DNA of 64,000 bases, from positions 124,001-188,000 of the forward strand of contig CAJHNH020007557.1 of assembly GCA_905116865.2 (NCBI GenBank), in the 5' to 3' direction. The stretch comes from Candidula unifasciata (Eukaryota; Mollusca; Gastropoda; Stylommatophora; Geomitridae). Below the pieces are notes generated by a model. The model did not search any database. It had not been told where the DNA came from and saw only the letters and a program-made list of their open reading frames with translations. The translations under genes were made by a program, and so were the position numbers. Below are positions 11,640 to 24,300 of the stretch, one piece after another. Position 1 is the stretch's first letter. Every line of letters begins with the position of its first letter.

Positions 11640-11685
11640 TCTCTCTCTATATATATATAAATATATATATATATTTTTTTTAAAA
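11640..11685 (+). repeat. (CT)n/(TA)n microsatellite
   Basis: CTCTCTCTATATATATATAAATATATATATATATTTTTTTT. Confidence 0.95.
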
Positions 11686-11885
11686 CCTGACGGAGCCAGA
11701 CATTTTTCATAAATGATCTTAGCTGCCAGGTTGACCCAGCCTTAAATGGATAAGAGGTAAAGTCCTGGGAAGTGAAGGCACGCGACTTAATGATGAACAT
11801 ATCACCCACCGAGTGCCGATTGGTCTACAAAATATAAACGATTAGATCTATACGTCCAAAGGCGTGGAAAAAGATCATTTCCTTG
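11686..11885 (+). mobile_element. SINE3 copy (+), 5'-truncated
   Basis: Shares CGGAGCCAGAC, CCAGGTTGACCCAGCCTTAA, GTAAAGTCCTGGGAAGTGAA, TGCCGATTGGTCTACAAAAT and GGCGTGGAAAAAGATC with the tRNA-headed copy at 61915-62180. The head is missing here. Confidence 0.75.
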
Positions 11886-12019
11886 GGGATTGGGGGGGGG
11901 GGGGGAGTGTTATATAACCAGAAGTTTAATTTCTCTTGGATCTGATTGTGAGTTCTATAACAGGATACCAAGTATAAGACCTACATATTAGATTTACGTT
12001 TGTCTGTAGTAACCATTAC

Positions 12020-12190
12020 AGTTATGCTTTATAACAGCACGCGTATTTATCTTCAAAATGATACATAATGCATTAAAATGTGTTGCAAATTATTTAAAAT
12101 GTAGTTTACTTTGTGTATAAATCTACTTAACCAGCCTCCCGGACTTCACAAAAACGAGAACTCATGTTGACCTGTTTGCCCTTATCTAGA
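12020..12190 (+). repeat. Interspersed repeat shared with 62.67-62.83 kb
   Basis: TATTTATCTTCAAAATGATA, ATGTGTTGCAAATTATTTAA and TTTGTGTATAAATCTACT, then CCAGCCTCC, match the right arm of the foldback at 62582-62790. Probably half of the same element. Confidence 0.6.
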
Positions 12191-12199
12191 GACGGTCTT

Positions 12200-13390
12200 T
12201 GTAATGAACACACAAATACATGTAACAAACACTGGTATACATACAGATACATTTAACATGGGCTGTTTTTTTTAGTAGTGCACAGTACCGGTACACTTGT
12301 TTTCAGCGCTACTGTAATATACATTCTGTGGCTAGTACATACACCTTTTTAAAATACATTTTTTTGTGAGTACCAGCACCATTTTAGACAATTTCTGGTG
12401 AGTACCGGCTGTATGCAACAAACTCACAAGTAAGCCCACACCTATATAAAGAAAAAAAATTGGGCGGGACATCCAACACACTATACCCCTACACCTACCA
12501 GATGTTATGTTAAAACACTTCACGAATTATTATTCCCGTTATATTTTCCTCTCCTAGCAGAACGGACGCCATCCTTCACAAATTAAACACAACATAAACC
12601 AACCGCACTAAGAAACAATCCAGTTACTTAACTGTTACTCCACTGCTTACTGGTATGTGTTTGGATCCCGTGTTATCTACGTCCGTATTTATATAGCACC
12701 AATACTTAACTACAAACTTTAGGCGCACTCGGATTTTTTGCCGAACATTCAAACCAGGGGATTCCCCATGGCTAGGTCGGCCATACTGCGACGGCAATGG
12801 GCGATTTGCAAACAGTACTCGCTTTGCTGCATTTATGAACCTAATTTCGCCATTCAGGTTAGGCGATGAACAGTTTGGACATGTTGGAGAAGGCCTTGGT
12901 TTGGACCTAATTTACCTCCCTAAATCTCACTAGATCACCCTGACTATGTTGGGCTCAGGAAACACCGGGAATTTCCGTTGGTTCTGTTTGTTGATTCTCT
13001 AAATAGCGGTGACAAATCTCAAACAGAAAGTGACAATTCCAAGAACTAAAAAAGTAAAAGTTCAAGACTTCTTTTCAACACTAGTCAAGCAATCAGGCTA
13101 TGATGCTAGAAATAAATATTTGTATAGATCAACCGGTACTCAGTGAACTATGTGGTCAACCATCCACCGGCTGGGAGCCAACCACAAAATATATCCGTCT
13201 TGATGTTGGCTTGAGCCAAAGAATTTCTCTAGTTAAAATGCTAAATGAAAACTACATAGAAAGCACCACCCATAAGTGTCTCAACTCTCATCGCCTGACG
13301 GTGTGCTTCTTCTTCTTCACTTCCTCTTTTCACGTACATGCTCGAGCTTGTATATATAGAGTCGGCTGTGCTCTTTTACAGCTTCGGGTT
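12200..13390. other. Unassigned spacer, locally CpG-richer near 12.7-12.85 kb
   Basis: No gene supported. An ATG at about 12769 opens 30 codons up to a CAG/GTTAGG junction, but nothing joins it. 13400-13545 has short imperfect repeats of GAATAGGTTTGTGGGAACAA. Confidence 0.3.
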
Positions 13391-13784
13391 TCGAGTGAGA
13401 ATAGATTTGTGAGAGTGAATATGAAGAATAGGTTTGTGGGAACAAATATGGAGGTTTATGAAAGTAATATGGAGAACAGGTTTGTAAGAATACAAAATGG
13501 AGAATAGGTTTGTGGAAACAAATATGTAAGTCACAATATCGTACACTCCATCCACATATAATGTGGGAATTTCCCCACAAAATGTAACAATTAATAAGTT
13601 ACTGTGGTGATTTCTATAAAATCAGAGACTGACATTAACAGTAATAAGACAGACAGGTTTGCTAGTAGAGCAGGCCAGGCGGTGTCAGTATGAGATAGGG
13701 CAATATGTCCCATGCTGTGAAAGTTAAGGTGTCCATTACATCATTTTACACACAAAAACCTGAACTTCAGAATGCTATCATTTC

Positions 13785-14165
13785 TAGAAAACACGTCTAA
13801 TGTGTAGAGAAGTATCGACATTTATTTAAAAAAAAAAAAAAACTCTGATGTGTAGAGAAGTAGCAACATTTACAGAAAACACCTCAGATCTATAGAGAAG
13901 TAGCAATACTTTATAGAAAACACCTCTGATTAATAGAAAAGTAGACATTATAAAAAAACACCTCTGATGTGTAGAAAAGTAGACATTATAGAAAATACCT
14001 CTGATATGCAGAGGAGTACTGAGATTTATAGAAAACATCTCTGATATGTAACAAGTGCCAATATATTTCATAAAACAGCAGTGATGTGTACAGGAGTACC
14101 AATATTTATAGAAAACATCTCTGATGGGTAGAAAAGTACTGATATCTATAGAAAACAGTACTGCT
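13785..14165 (+). repeat. Degenerate minisatellite, about 40-50 bp
   Basis: Units such as CCTCTGATGTGTAGAGAAGT followed by AGCAACATTTACAGAAAACA repeat about eight times with many substitutions. Confidence 0.8.
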
Positions 14166-14234
14166 GTTCATACGAAACATCCCCTGACTAGTACTTGTTA
14201 ATATAGTGAAGAAATACATCTTGTTGGCAGCTAC

Positions 14235-14800
14235 ACAAAGTACAAACACTAACACGAGTTATGAGTTTGATTATCTTCACAGCACTCTGGACACATCCAT
14301 AGGCGCTCAGATTCCCCTCTCAACATATTCATCAGCGTCGTGCGGTTAATAGTACCAGTCCTATGTTGGTTAACAAGACTTTGTGTGCGTCTGGTGTGCT
14401 TCTCATGCTTGGCTGTTCTGATTTTTACTCCCAATTTGCATATTCTTAGCAATGATATGGACAAGTTGCTTCCAAAATCCTCAGAACGTCCTATCTCTCT
14501 AAGGGCAATGACAATGTTTTTTTAATGCAGCACCTGCCAGTCTATCAGCTCTCTCATTACCAACAACGCCTGCATGCCCTGGGAAGACACTGACATATCA
14601 CTCTATTTGCTTCTCACTTGTTACCGTCACTATTTAGAAACTGTCAACTTTACTTTCATATCTCACAGCAAAGACGGAATACAGCCTGGCTGAGAAACTC
14701 TGCTTTCTGGCATCTTGCAACTTTATCACAGTGCTCTGTCTACATCACAAAGCTCTCTGTTTGATCTCAGTATTTCATCCAGCTGATTTTTGTTTTTAAA
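14235..14800 (-). pseudogene. LINE-B RNase H / C-terminal fragment
   Basis: The minus strand shows the end of RNase H (GHAGVVGNERADRL near 14530-14580). Further on comes the family C-terminus ESERLWMCPECCED (14249-14464), equivalent to ERLWECPECCD in the longer copy at 38.6-40.7 kb. Stops and frame changes show decay. Confidence 0.75.
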
Positions 14801-14934
14801 AGACAGCTGGCATCATGTTGACCACATCATCCACTGATGGCCGACTGGTTTATATAAATATGAGTATAACATTATATGCCTGAAGCGCCAGCAGTGTGAA
14901 ACAACTTTACTTTGTGATTTACTAACACTCATCT

Positions 14935-16480
14935 ACTTTTGGACAGTTAAGAAATGGGCAGACTCTTGGGCAGTCACAATAAATCAGACCAAAACCGTCT
15001 CAACTCTCTTCTCTATTTCCACAAAGCTAAAACAAGTTGATCTGTACCTAGAAGTCAACATCCTTCCAAAAGAGGATAACATCCCCCATATTTGGGAGTA
15101 AAATTCGACAAAAGGCTAACCGGGCCCAGACATTGAAGAAACCCAAAGGAAAGCTACCCTGCAGCTCAAACTTATGAAGAAACTTACTGGAACAAGTTGG
15201 GGTGCAGATGCCAACACTGTACGACAAGAATACACAGGATACGTACGACCAAAACTGGAGTATGGCATGGCAGCATACTCCACTGCAGCCAAAACAAACC
15301 TACACAAACTGGACGAAATACAGAACATTGGTCTCAGAATCATCACTGGAGGTATGAGAAGCACACCAATCAATGAGTTGGAGGCAACTTCTAGACTCCA
15401 GAGCTTGAGCCTTCGAAGGGAAGAAAAGGTGCTTACCCTATCAGAAAAGTTTAAACGCATGAACAACAACCACATGCACAGAAAAGCAAACAACTTTAAA
15501 AAAAAACTACTAAAAAAACAAAGCTTTCACCATCTACCAAAATTGTACTACGCAAAAAAAACCAAAAAAAAACAGTGACATCCTTTCTAAAGATCCTTCA
15601 ACGTGGGAAATGATCCAAGCATACAGCACAGACCTACAGCTTAACTATTCAGTCACAATTCCAGGCATAGACAGAAAGGCGGAAGAATGTGACCTAGAAC
15701 TGCATGCAAAGACCCTTGAACATGTCTACAGCTCTTATCCAAAACATGATTGGACACACATATACACCGATAGATCATTGGAGGGAGCAGAAAAAAACAG
15801 AGGGGCTTGATCAGTCATCATGCTACAAGATGGGACCACAGAAAAAAACGTCAAGCACCTCCGGAAGATTCTCAACAAACATCAGAGCAGTAAGCAATTA
15901 TTGATTCAACCAAAGTGCTCGAGGTAAGAAAAATTAAAAACAGCAAAAATTGTTTTTCCTTTGTGACTGCATGTCAGTTCTCTAGGCAACTCATAGGGAT
16001 CCAAGAGACAACATGGAGAGAGAACTGACCCGTCAGCTAAACAGACTCACAGAAAACAAATCGTTCTCCAGTGGATCCCAGCTCATTGCAGCATACCAGG
16101 AAATGAGTTAGAGACAGACTTGCAAAGTATGAACAAAATGAGAAACAACACACCCATTCATTGTCATTACCAGAAATCAGAACACTTATCAAGAAAAAAT
16201 ACATGGAATTATGGAGAGAACAAACAGTACACATCCAAAAGACCCCATCAGCCGACTCAACACAAAGCATCATCCAACAATATTCTATCTACGAAGAGGA
16301 CACTTCAGGTTCAACTACTACATGCATAAAATAAAGACTGTACAGTCCCCACAGGGTGCCTGTCAAACAGGACCACAAACACCTGAGCACATTCTGCAGA
16401 CCTGCCCATTCTACCTATGACTTTGAAAAGACACATGGCCTCAAGAGTAAACTGTGCAAAACCGAACGCAAAGAAGAAGA
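14935..16480 (+). pseudogene. LINE-A remnant: RT thumb, RNase H and complete 3' end
   Basis: The reading starts in the RT thumb (14940-15120). The open frame 15174-15578 follows (EYTGYVRPKLEYGMAAYSTA, then LDEIQNIGLRIITGGMRSTP), then a decayed RNase H (IYTDRSLEG at 15764-15790) and the C-terminal TPEHILQTCPF near 16380-16410. The 3' end is GAACGCAAAGAAGAAGAAG. Several frameshifts and a poly-A-rich interval at 15490-15570 disrupt it. The orientation and tail match the copy at 1-1262. Confidence 0.85.
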
Positions 16481-16886
16481 AGAAGATCTTTTTTTGGCAT
16501 GTGCTTTCTTGATCTGCCTTTCTCCACCAATGTGCTGCACGTTTTTTTTTGTATTCCTCCATCAGTACTGCAACTTGAAGGTTTGATACTCAGTGACCCA
16601 AGGATCCACTTTTTAGCTGCCAGTCTAACAGAAACATATTCAGACACCCTATTTAACCACTTATAAAAATTATATACTAGGGCACCTTACATTACAAAGA
16701 AGTGACCCACTATCATGTGTCAGGTAGGGGACGTGTGTTATTTCTGGTACCCCCCATTACACATGGAAAATGTCACAAGTCAAAATGTCACACTTGGCCC
16801 ATGTTGCCTGCATCTGTCTTCCCCACCAGTGTGCTGTACAGTAGTGGTGCTTGCTATGGCATTGTAGGTCACCCCATCTGCATACT

Positions 16887-17385
16887 GCAGTGAGTGGGTG
16901 GTAAGAAGGGGTTGGGTGATAGCTCAATCTTACGGTCTTGTTAATTGTATCACTGTCCTTCCAGTGTGAATTCCAAGATATACTTTGGTGGAATTAACCC
17001 CCCACCACAAAGAATGTCATGAAAGGTAACTAATTAAAGGTCTGATAAAACTTGATGTTTTTGTACGAAAGCTGCATATCGCAGCCCAGTTGTAAACCTC
17101 AACACAGTATATAACACTCAGTGTGCAGTGAGTGGGTGGTAAGGAGGGGTGGCGTGCTAGCTCGATCCTACTGTCTTCATCTCCTAAAGTAAGTTACTTT
17201 TATGTAATTGTATCACTGTCCTTCCAGTGTGAGTTCCAGGATATACTTTGGTGGAATTAACCCCCCCCCCCCCCCCCCCAGGATGTCATAAAAGGTGACT
17301 AATTAAAGGTCTGATGAAATTGGATTTTTTTGTACAAAAGCTGCAGATATCGCAGCCCAGCTGTAAACTACAACACAATGTATAA
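16887..17385 (+). repeat. Tandem duplication, 2 x about 240 bp
   Basis: Two copies start GCAGTGAGTGGGTGGTAAG at 16887 and 17125. Both contain ATTGTATCACTGTCCTTCCA, GATATACTTTGGTGGAATTA and GCTGCA-ATCGCAGCCCAG. The second has a 22-bp insertion (CTCCTAAAGTAAGTTACTTT) and a poly-C expansion. Confidence 0.9.
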
Positions 17386-17861
17386 CAGCCCTTTTAACAG
17401 CAAATACAGAAGGAAAAAAAAGGAATCTCTGTCAATGTTTTATGCTGATGAAGTCTTTGTAGCTGCAAAGCTGATTTTGTCATTCATATTTTACTGAGAA
17501 GATGATTAATTCTACTTCTTAACTGGGCAATTTTTTGGGTAGTATTTCCTGCCCTGAAGACGAGAGATTGTCTGATTGGCTGCCTGGTACTACCCTAGTG
17601 AACTTTCCAGAGGTAAGTTTTGAAGTCTGGAGAGGCACATGATCACTCAGCTGGGCTCTCAATCTCCACATGGCCTCAGTGTTCAACAGTTTCATCTAAT
17701 ATTTTTTCACCCACATAACTTCCTCTAACTGTAACCTCCCAGCCAGACACTTATCACACATCTCTGGATCATTTCCTGTCCACTGTCTATCCATGATGAG
17801 AACTTTTTACCAGTCCCTGATATATATTGTATGTAGGAGAGTCTATGTATGCACAATATAT

Positions 17862-17997
17862 GTGAGGTAAAGTCCTGGGAAGTAAAGGCAGCCAGCATGA
17901 TGGTGACGATATCCTCTACTTAGTGCTGACTGGTCTATAAAATGTAAGTCTAGCACTATACGTCTAATATGCCTAATGATAAAAAGGGTCCCTTATG
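17862..17997 (+). mobile_element. SINE3 fragment (+)
   Basis: GTAAAGTCCTGGGAAGTAAA, GCCAGCATGATGGTGACGAT, CTGACTGGTCTATAAAATGT and GATAAAAAGGGTCC match the SINE3 body. No tRNA head. Confidence 0.65.
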
Positions 17998-18188
17998 TCT
18001 CTCAAGTTCTATCCCAGCTGCGGGGGGTTTGTCTTGCGTTGGTTTCGACAGTGGTGAGGAGAGCCGACTGTTAAGTAAGCAATGGCAAACTACTAAACAT
18101 TAAATTTGCCTAGTAAAACCACAAAAGCCAAAAGATGGCTGGGGTTGGTTCTGCAACGTCCTATAAAGGATACGCAACTAACTTTTTA
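17998..18188 (+). mobile_element. SINE2 copy (+), 5'-truncated in the B box
   Basis: Starts within the tRNA part (GTTCTATCCCAGCTGCGG) and ends with the family 3' end GGTTCTGCAACGTCCTATAA plus GGATACGCAACTAAC. Confidence 0.85.
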
Positions 18189-18290
18189 AAGCAACAATGT
18201 CCCTCAAAATTCTCCGAAATAGCCTGCATTTGTGGGCCAAAGGTGAAAAAAAAAATGGACAACTTTCAGAGCATGAGGTAAACAGCTTAA

Positions 18291-18396
18291 CTATTTTGCC
18301 AGGAAGAGACCCCTGGATATACTGTTGATCTCTGCACCTTCATTCCTAACAGTGAGTGCTGTTAAATCATCAGTGAGATAGCTTTCCACAAGATAC
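18291..18396 (-). CDS. U1 exon 5 (stop codon)
   Basis: Acceptor CTGTCTTCCAG/GTATCT. 34 codons (YLVESYLTDDLTALTVRNEG, then AEINSISRGLFLAK) and TAG at 18293-18291. The upstream alternative acceptor CATTGGCAG does not keep the frame with exon 4. No clear polyadenylation signal found downstream. Confidence 0.7.
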
Positions 18397-21300
18397 CTGG
18401 AAGACAGTACCTGCCAATGAGGGGGGCAATCTAGGTATTACCCATTTCATGTGCACACATGTGTATTTAAATTCTCAGAGGGAGAGAATCTGTGTAAGGT
18501 AAATTAAAATCATCATAAATGTCCACTTTTTTTTTCATTACGCACTCTAGGGAGGACAGTTTGTAATCCATTGCTTGATGGTTAGCAATGGCTTCTGCCA
18601 TTATGTGTCAATGCAGAAACTCCTTAATTAATCCATCTTCTCCTAGGGCGACCTCTTGATTTCATATCAGATATGCTCAGGCTTAGCGCTAGCCCATGTT
18701 GATAATTGTTCTGGCTGTGTTCTAATGGAATGGCCAAACTATTTGATCTTATGTGTGAGGTAAATACTCCTATTTAATACAACCAGAAAACAATGTTATG
18801 TCTGTATGTATGCGAACATCTGAAGGAAATACCTCTAGCTAAGACAGTGTGACATGGACTGCCGTATATCTGTTTAGGTTTGAGGGAAATTCCTGTAATT
18901 AATACAGTGTTACATTATTATCACATTTATTATGTATTAGGTTAGTTGAGGGATGACCCACTGAATTTTGTGGAAATCTGTGGAGGGCAAAAGAAATTCA
19001 AACTAATACTAAACTAAAAATTTTCAACTCTAATGCCTAATCAGTACTGTTGCGTGAGGCAGAAACATGGAGATTAACTAAGGCAATTACTAATAAACTA
19101 CATTCATTCATTAACTGGTGCCTGCGTAGAATAGAGAGAATTAAATTATATGATATAATCACTTACAGAGCTTTGGGAGAGAACTAAACCAGTTCCAATG
19201 GATCAAGAGGTGAAGAAAAGATTATGGCGGATAGGATACGCACTGAGAAAAGTTGAGAACAATCAATATAACTGGACTGTCTTTGCACTAGAACCCCACA
19301 AGGGCATAAAAATAAAGGACCCCACCTCCCCAAAAAAAGGAGAAGGGAACTAGAACGTGAAGTTAAAAAGATCAGGATATGGGGACAGCTGCATGCAGTA
19401 GCGAAAGATAAGACGACACGGTGTGAACTGGTTGAGGGCCCATGTCCCACTGGGGGTTAGAAGGCAGAAGAAGAAAGAAAAGAAGAATGTATGAGGTTAG
19501 TTTAGGGATGACCCACTGACCAGCATGACAAATTAAATGACAGAGAGAAAGCCATCTGGGAACTATGGCCACACAACACCCTAGAAACACAGTCTACTCA
19601 CCACATACTGGCAAATACTTCTAAACTGGTCACTTCCTGTAAGGCGTAACTCATATCAATCCGTCCTAATAATGCCGACCTTTCTTCGACCTCATAAATA
19701 AAGTTAAGTATGGTCTTGAGGTCATTTTTGTTACTCTGTATGAAAGAAAACATTTCAGCCATGAAATAAATACAATATTAACCCTTTGCCCCACTAAACG
19801 CTTTTATTTTAAAGGAGGTAATGAACACGTAGGAATTTCTGGAATAAAATCTTTCATACACACACACACACAAAACAATATTACACAGGTCCCTTTATAT
19901 TTTTTCTCTCTGAAAAATATAGATATATAAAGGGGTAATCAATAAACACAAATACAGTGAAACAGTAACTGAAATACATTTCCTGGAGCATTAAAAAACT
20001 CCCAAATGTATGGGGTGATTTTGTAACCTCTAACACTGAGGCTTGCGGGAAATCTTACATGAAACTGGCTTTCAAAAATCAGTTAGCGTCATAAGTAAAC
20101 ACTCCTAAATGCTGTTTTTAGTTACTATATCCATATCTTGGCCTATTAAATATTGCTGCAGGTGCACATTTGATCAACGGAATTTAACTATGTTTTTCTA
20201 GTGCAAGTCACTGCAGACATTACCATATATCAACAATTACAGGGGCATAGCACAACCAGAAGTGACTAGGCTTCTTGAGGCAAAAGGGTTCAACCATTTC
20301 TGGAACCTAATCGAAAACTAACCGAAAATGGCAATATATTGTGACTCAAGAGGGATTAAGAACCGCTGCACTAGAGAATATATGGCCAAGTCAATCATAG
20401 ATCCAGAAAGACATGCTACAGACAGATGAAGCTAGAAAATATATGGACCAAGTCAACCAGAGATCCAGGAAAATATATTATAGATAGATTGTACAAGAGA
20501 ATATATCTTCTTCTTCCTTTTCTTCGCATTCACCATCTGTAACCTCAGACGGAATGTTCTGGTCGTTCGTCCACTTCTGGACTGTAGCCCTGTTCCAGAA
20601 CCTGAGTGTTGCATGTGCATCTGTTTTACAGATCTGACTTATTTGTGTGCAGATTTTTGGTTACTTGCCTCTCAGGCTAATGCACTCTGACTGAGAAGGA
20701 AGCTCCTAATCAGTCCACTCTTACAACATGCTTTTTTGGTAGGCAGTGGGTCTCTTCTTGTTTTCCCCACAATATGGCTCCAGAACCCACACACGAAAAA
20801 AGAATATATCAATCAAGCCACACAACCTAGATCCTGAAAAACTTTCTACTGATAGATAATACAAGAGAAAACATAACAGATGCTGAAAGACATGTTACAT
20901 ATGACACTAGAGAATATATGGACCAAGTCAATCAACCACAGATCCAGAAAAACATTTTACAGACAGAAAGCAGTACAGAATATATGTACTATTCATTTCT
21001 GAGATCACCTTCATCGCACATGATTATAAATGCTTCGATCTCCTCATGAGTGTTTCTCTAAGTGTTTTTAGGCTAACAACTTCTATTCTGTTCTGGTTGA
21101 TGTAACGATGGGTGGCTCCCGCATGGCTTTCCTGTCGCGCGGCTCCAGTTGGTACAATCAGGGTATGTAGTCTATTTAGTGAAAAAGCATCTTCTATGAA
21201 ACTGAAAGCCTCACAGCGTTTAGTCTCTCATATGGCACTGATGATATATGCATGAAATCAAGATTCAGGAAAACATGCTCTAGATAAGTAGCACTAAATA

Positions 21301-24300
21301 ACGTATGGACCAAGTCAACTGATCACCAATGTAGGAAAACATATTACAGAAAAAGATCTACAAAAAAAGCAGAAAGTCATATGTCAGAAGAACAATACAC
21401 CATTTATAAAGATCCGGATTATACAGAAAGTAAAAAAGCAATTACTGCAGCTCTGAAGTGGATAGCAGAAAACAGAGTTACCAAAGGAATTACTGTGTCT
21501 GATTCTCAGTCAGCATTGCAGAAGGTTTAAAATGGACTAATGTGGCATGAGTGGATACCCTGCATCAGTGTGCCACAACTACAGGGAATCACGTGGATAT
21601 ACTATCCGGGATATGCAGGAGTGCGAGGGAATGAAAGAGCAAGATTTTCTGGCTACAAAAGCTAAGGAAACACTCATAGTGGACAAGGGAGATATTTTGA
21701 AGATCATATATAAACGACTTTTGGCAGAAGACACGAGATTAGATGAAATAACATGGGCAAGATTGCGTAAACAAGGAATTTAGTGTCGATCTGGCAAGGA
21801 GGAACAAATGAGAGGAAGAGATCTGCATGTGCATAATCACTGTGCTACAGGAACAGTTAGCCTCTACACCTTATGTCATTTGCTGCGGGAGACAGAGCAT
21901 CTATGGGTATGCCCGGTGTGCCATGATGTTGATTCTTAAATCAGTAAATCAGAAAGTAAAATACACAATTCTGTCAGCTCAAAAACAGCCTCAGTCTTGT
22001 AGTGTATATAACTCTATGTTTTACTTGTGAATAAAATCCCATCTTTCTTGTGAATATAACGCAAATCTCTTTTGTGAATACAATTCCTTTTATAAGAATG
22101 TTGATAAAGCAAACAAATTATGCATGACTCCATCAACTTGGAACAGAAACAAACAGTAAAATCAAAGACAATAAGCAGAAAATAGCTTATCACTAACTTT
22201 ATTTGTGAATAAAACCCCATCTTTTTTGAGAATATAATATAATTATTTTGTGTGAATACAACTTTTTCTTTTTAGAATGATAGTAAAGCAAACAAATGAT
22301 GCAAATAACTCCATCAACTTGGAAGAGAAACAAACAGTAAAATCAAAGACAACCAGCAGAAGATAACTCACCACTAACTGAGAACATCGCATGAAGATGG
22401 TCTCTACCATGTCAAGGGTCTCCATCTCCTGTTCACTCAGAGGGCTCATTTTATTTTCCCTGCAGAGACATCCAAAGATTTCAATAACTAGCAGGTTTGG
22501 CCACTCAATTTAGGCAGGACAAGAACAGATGCCATCTATGATTCTACTTACAGCCATGTTAACAGCACTATGGGCCCCTAGGTAAACCAGTTTGCTGAGG
22601 CACCTATGGCAACCAATTACAGGAATGAAATGTGAATGAGTTGAGTTGATTCAAGAACTGACATCAAAGCACTAGGGGCATTCCCATAAGCTCTCCATCC
22701 CCATCTTCAGCAGCTAGGGCAGAGTTCCAATACCAATGGTACCAGCTGCATTCTGAATATGCATCCGTCTTGCCATTGCTCTGAGCATTGAGTATTGGCC
22801 AGGACCCTTCGTCACTCCCTGCTGCATCACTCTCACCAGACTGTTGTGATCCATTGGCTCCTCTGAATTGTACACTCTCTCCCACAAGACCCCAACCCTG
22901 TCTGTCTTATCAAGCATCAATATTTCACCAAACTTCCCACAGCCAGCCAATGAAATGTGAACAGTCGATATAAAACATATACACAGGCTAGTATGGGACC
23001 CTGGGCACTGACCCTGGGCGAGTGCCCAGTGGGGTCCATGTGTTGAGATGCACTAATTCTAATGACTGTGTGAGGCGGCAAACCACGACCACCATTATCT
23101 AAAGTTAAAAGATTAAAATCGAGAAGACCGACTTTGTTGTACAGGGTTTAATCCCATATGGCTCAATCTCTCAGCGAAGACCAGTAAGCTGCCTACCAAA
23201 AGCACTACACAAAACAAAAATACCGTAGCTCTGGCGATAAATTTCAGGGGTCTCCCTAAAACTTACACTTATCAACCAAACAGCGCAGCTGTGAAACCAA
23301 CCCTTGACCTTCAACAGCACAAGGCAAATATCTTGACCCCTTCACCGCAATGTAGTTTTTACAGGGATCACTGGCTTCAAGAGCGCAGTTTTTAGAGGGA
23401 TCACTGGGTTCAAGAGTGCCATTTTTACAGGGATCATTGGGTTCAAGAGTGCAGTTTTTACAGGGATCACTTGGTTCAAGAGTACAGTTTTTGCAGGGAT
23501 CACTTGGTTCAAGAGTACAGTTTTCTGGGGATCACTGGGTTCAGGAGTGCAGTTTTCTGGGGATCACTGGGTTCAGGAGTGCAGTTTTTACAGGGATCAT
23601 TGGGTTCAAGAGTGCAGTTTTTAGAAGTGGCTACGAATTCAGGAATAAGACCTCTAGGACAACCTACAGTTTGCTAGAAAGACAATATCCGACAGTCCTT
23701 GACAACTGCGGAGACAGACGTCTGATGATGTCTCCGGCAAACCTCTACACTCCAGGGTAGAAAAGGATCAACTAAGTAAGTATTATCTGACTACAACAAG
23801 CAACCCCATGACCATAAAAGCAACCAAAATCATTATCACAACTTCTTCTTCCTGTTCACCAGCTGTAAATTCCAGTGGAAAGTTCTGATTGTTCACCCAC
23901 CTCTGGACTTGAGTCTTGACCCAGGACCTGAGTGTTGTGTGCACATCTGTTTCACAGATCTGACATATTTGTATGCAGAACATTGGCTCCTTGCCTCTTA
24001 GGCAGATACACTACGACTTCGAATGAAGCGCCCAATTAGTCAACTCTTACGACATGCTTGTTGGGGAGGCAGTGGGTCAATTCTTGTCTTCCCCACAAAT
24101 GGGCCCTGGAATCCACATGGGGATTCCTAAGCTGACCAACAACATCTAGCATAGTGTATACATACCGGTCCGTTTCTATAATGCCATATATACGAAGTAC
24201 TTCCAACCAGGCCTGAGGCACGTTCCGAGAAACTCCAAACAAAAATGGACACAACGCCATCTTGTACATTTTCTGTTGTTGCTCAGCAATAAACTGTTGG

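Noticed and set aside
12769..12860. Possible first exon starting at an ATG in a CpG-richer stretch
   Set aside because: The donor GTTAGG is weak and no downstream exon in phase was seen.
17549..17601. Possible + exon (CPEDERLSDWLPGTTLVNFPE with donor GTAAGT)
   Set aside because: Only one exon, a weak acceptor, and no continuation was identified.
23416..23760. Protein with 11-residue repeats (GSLGSRVQFLQ)
   Set aside because: It follows from a 33-bp minisatellite. No gene context.
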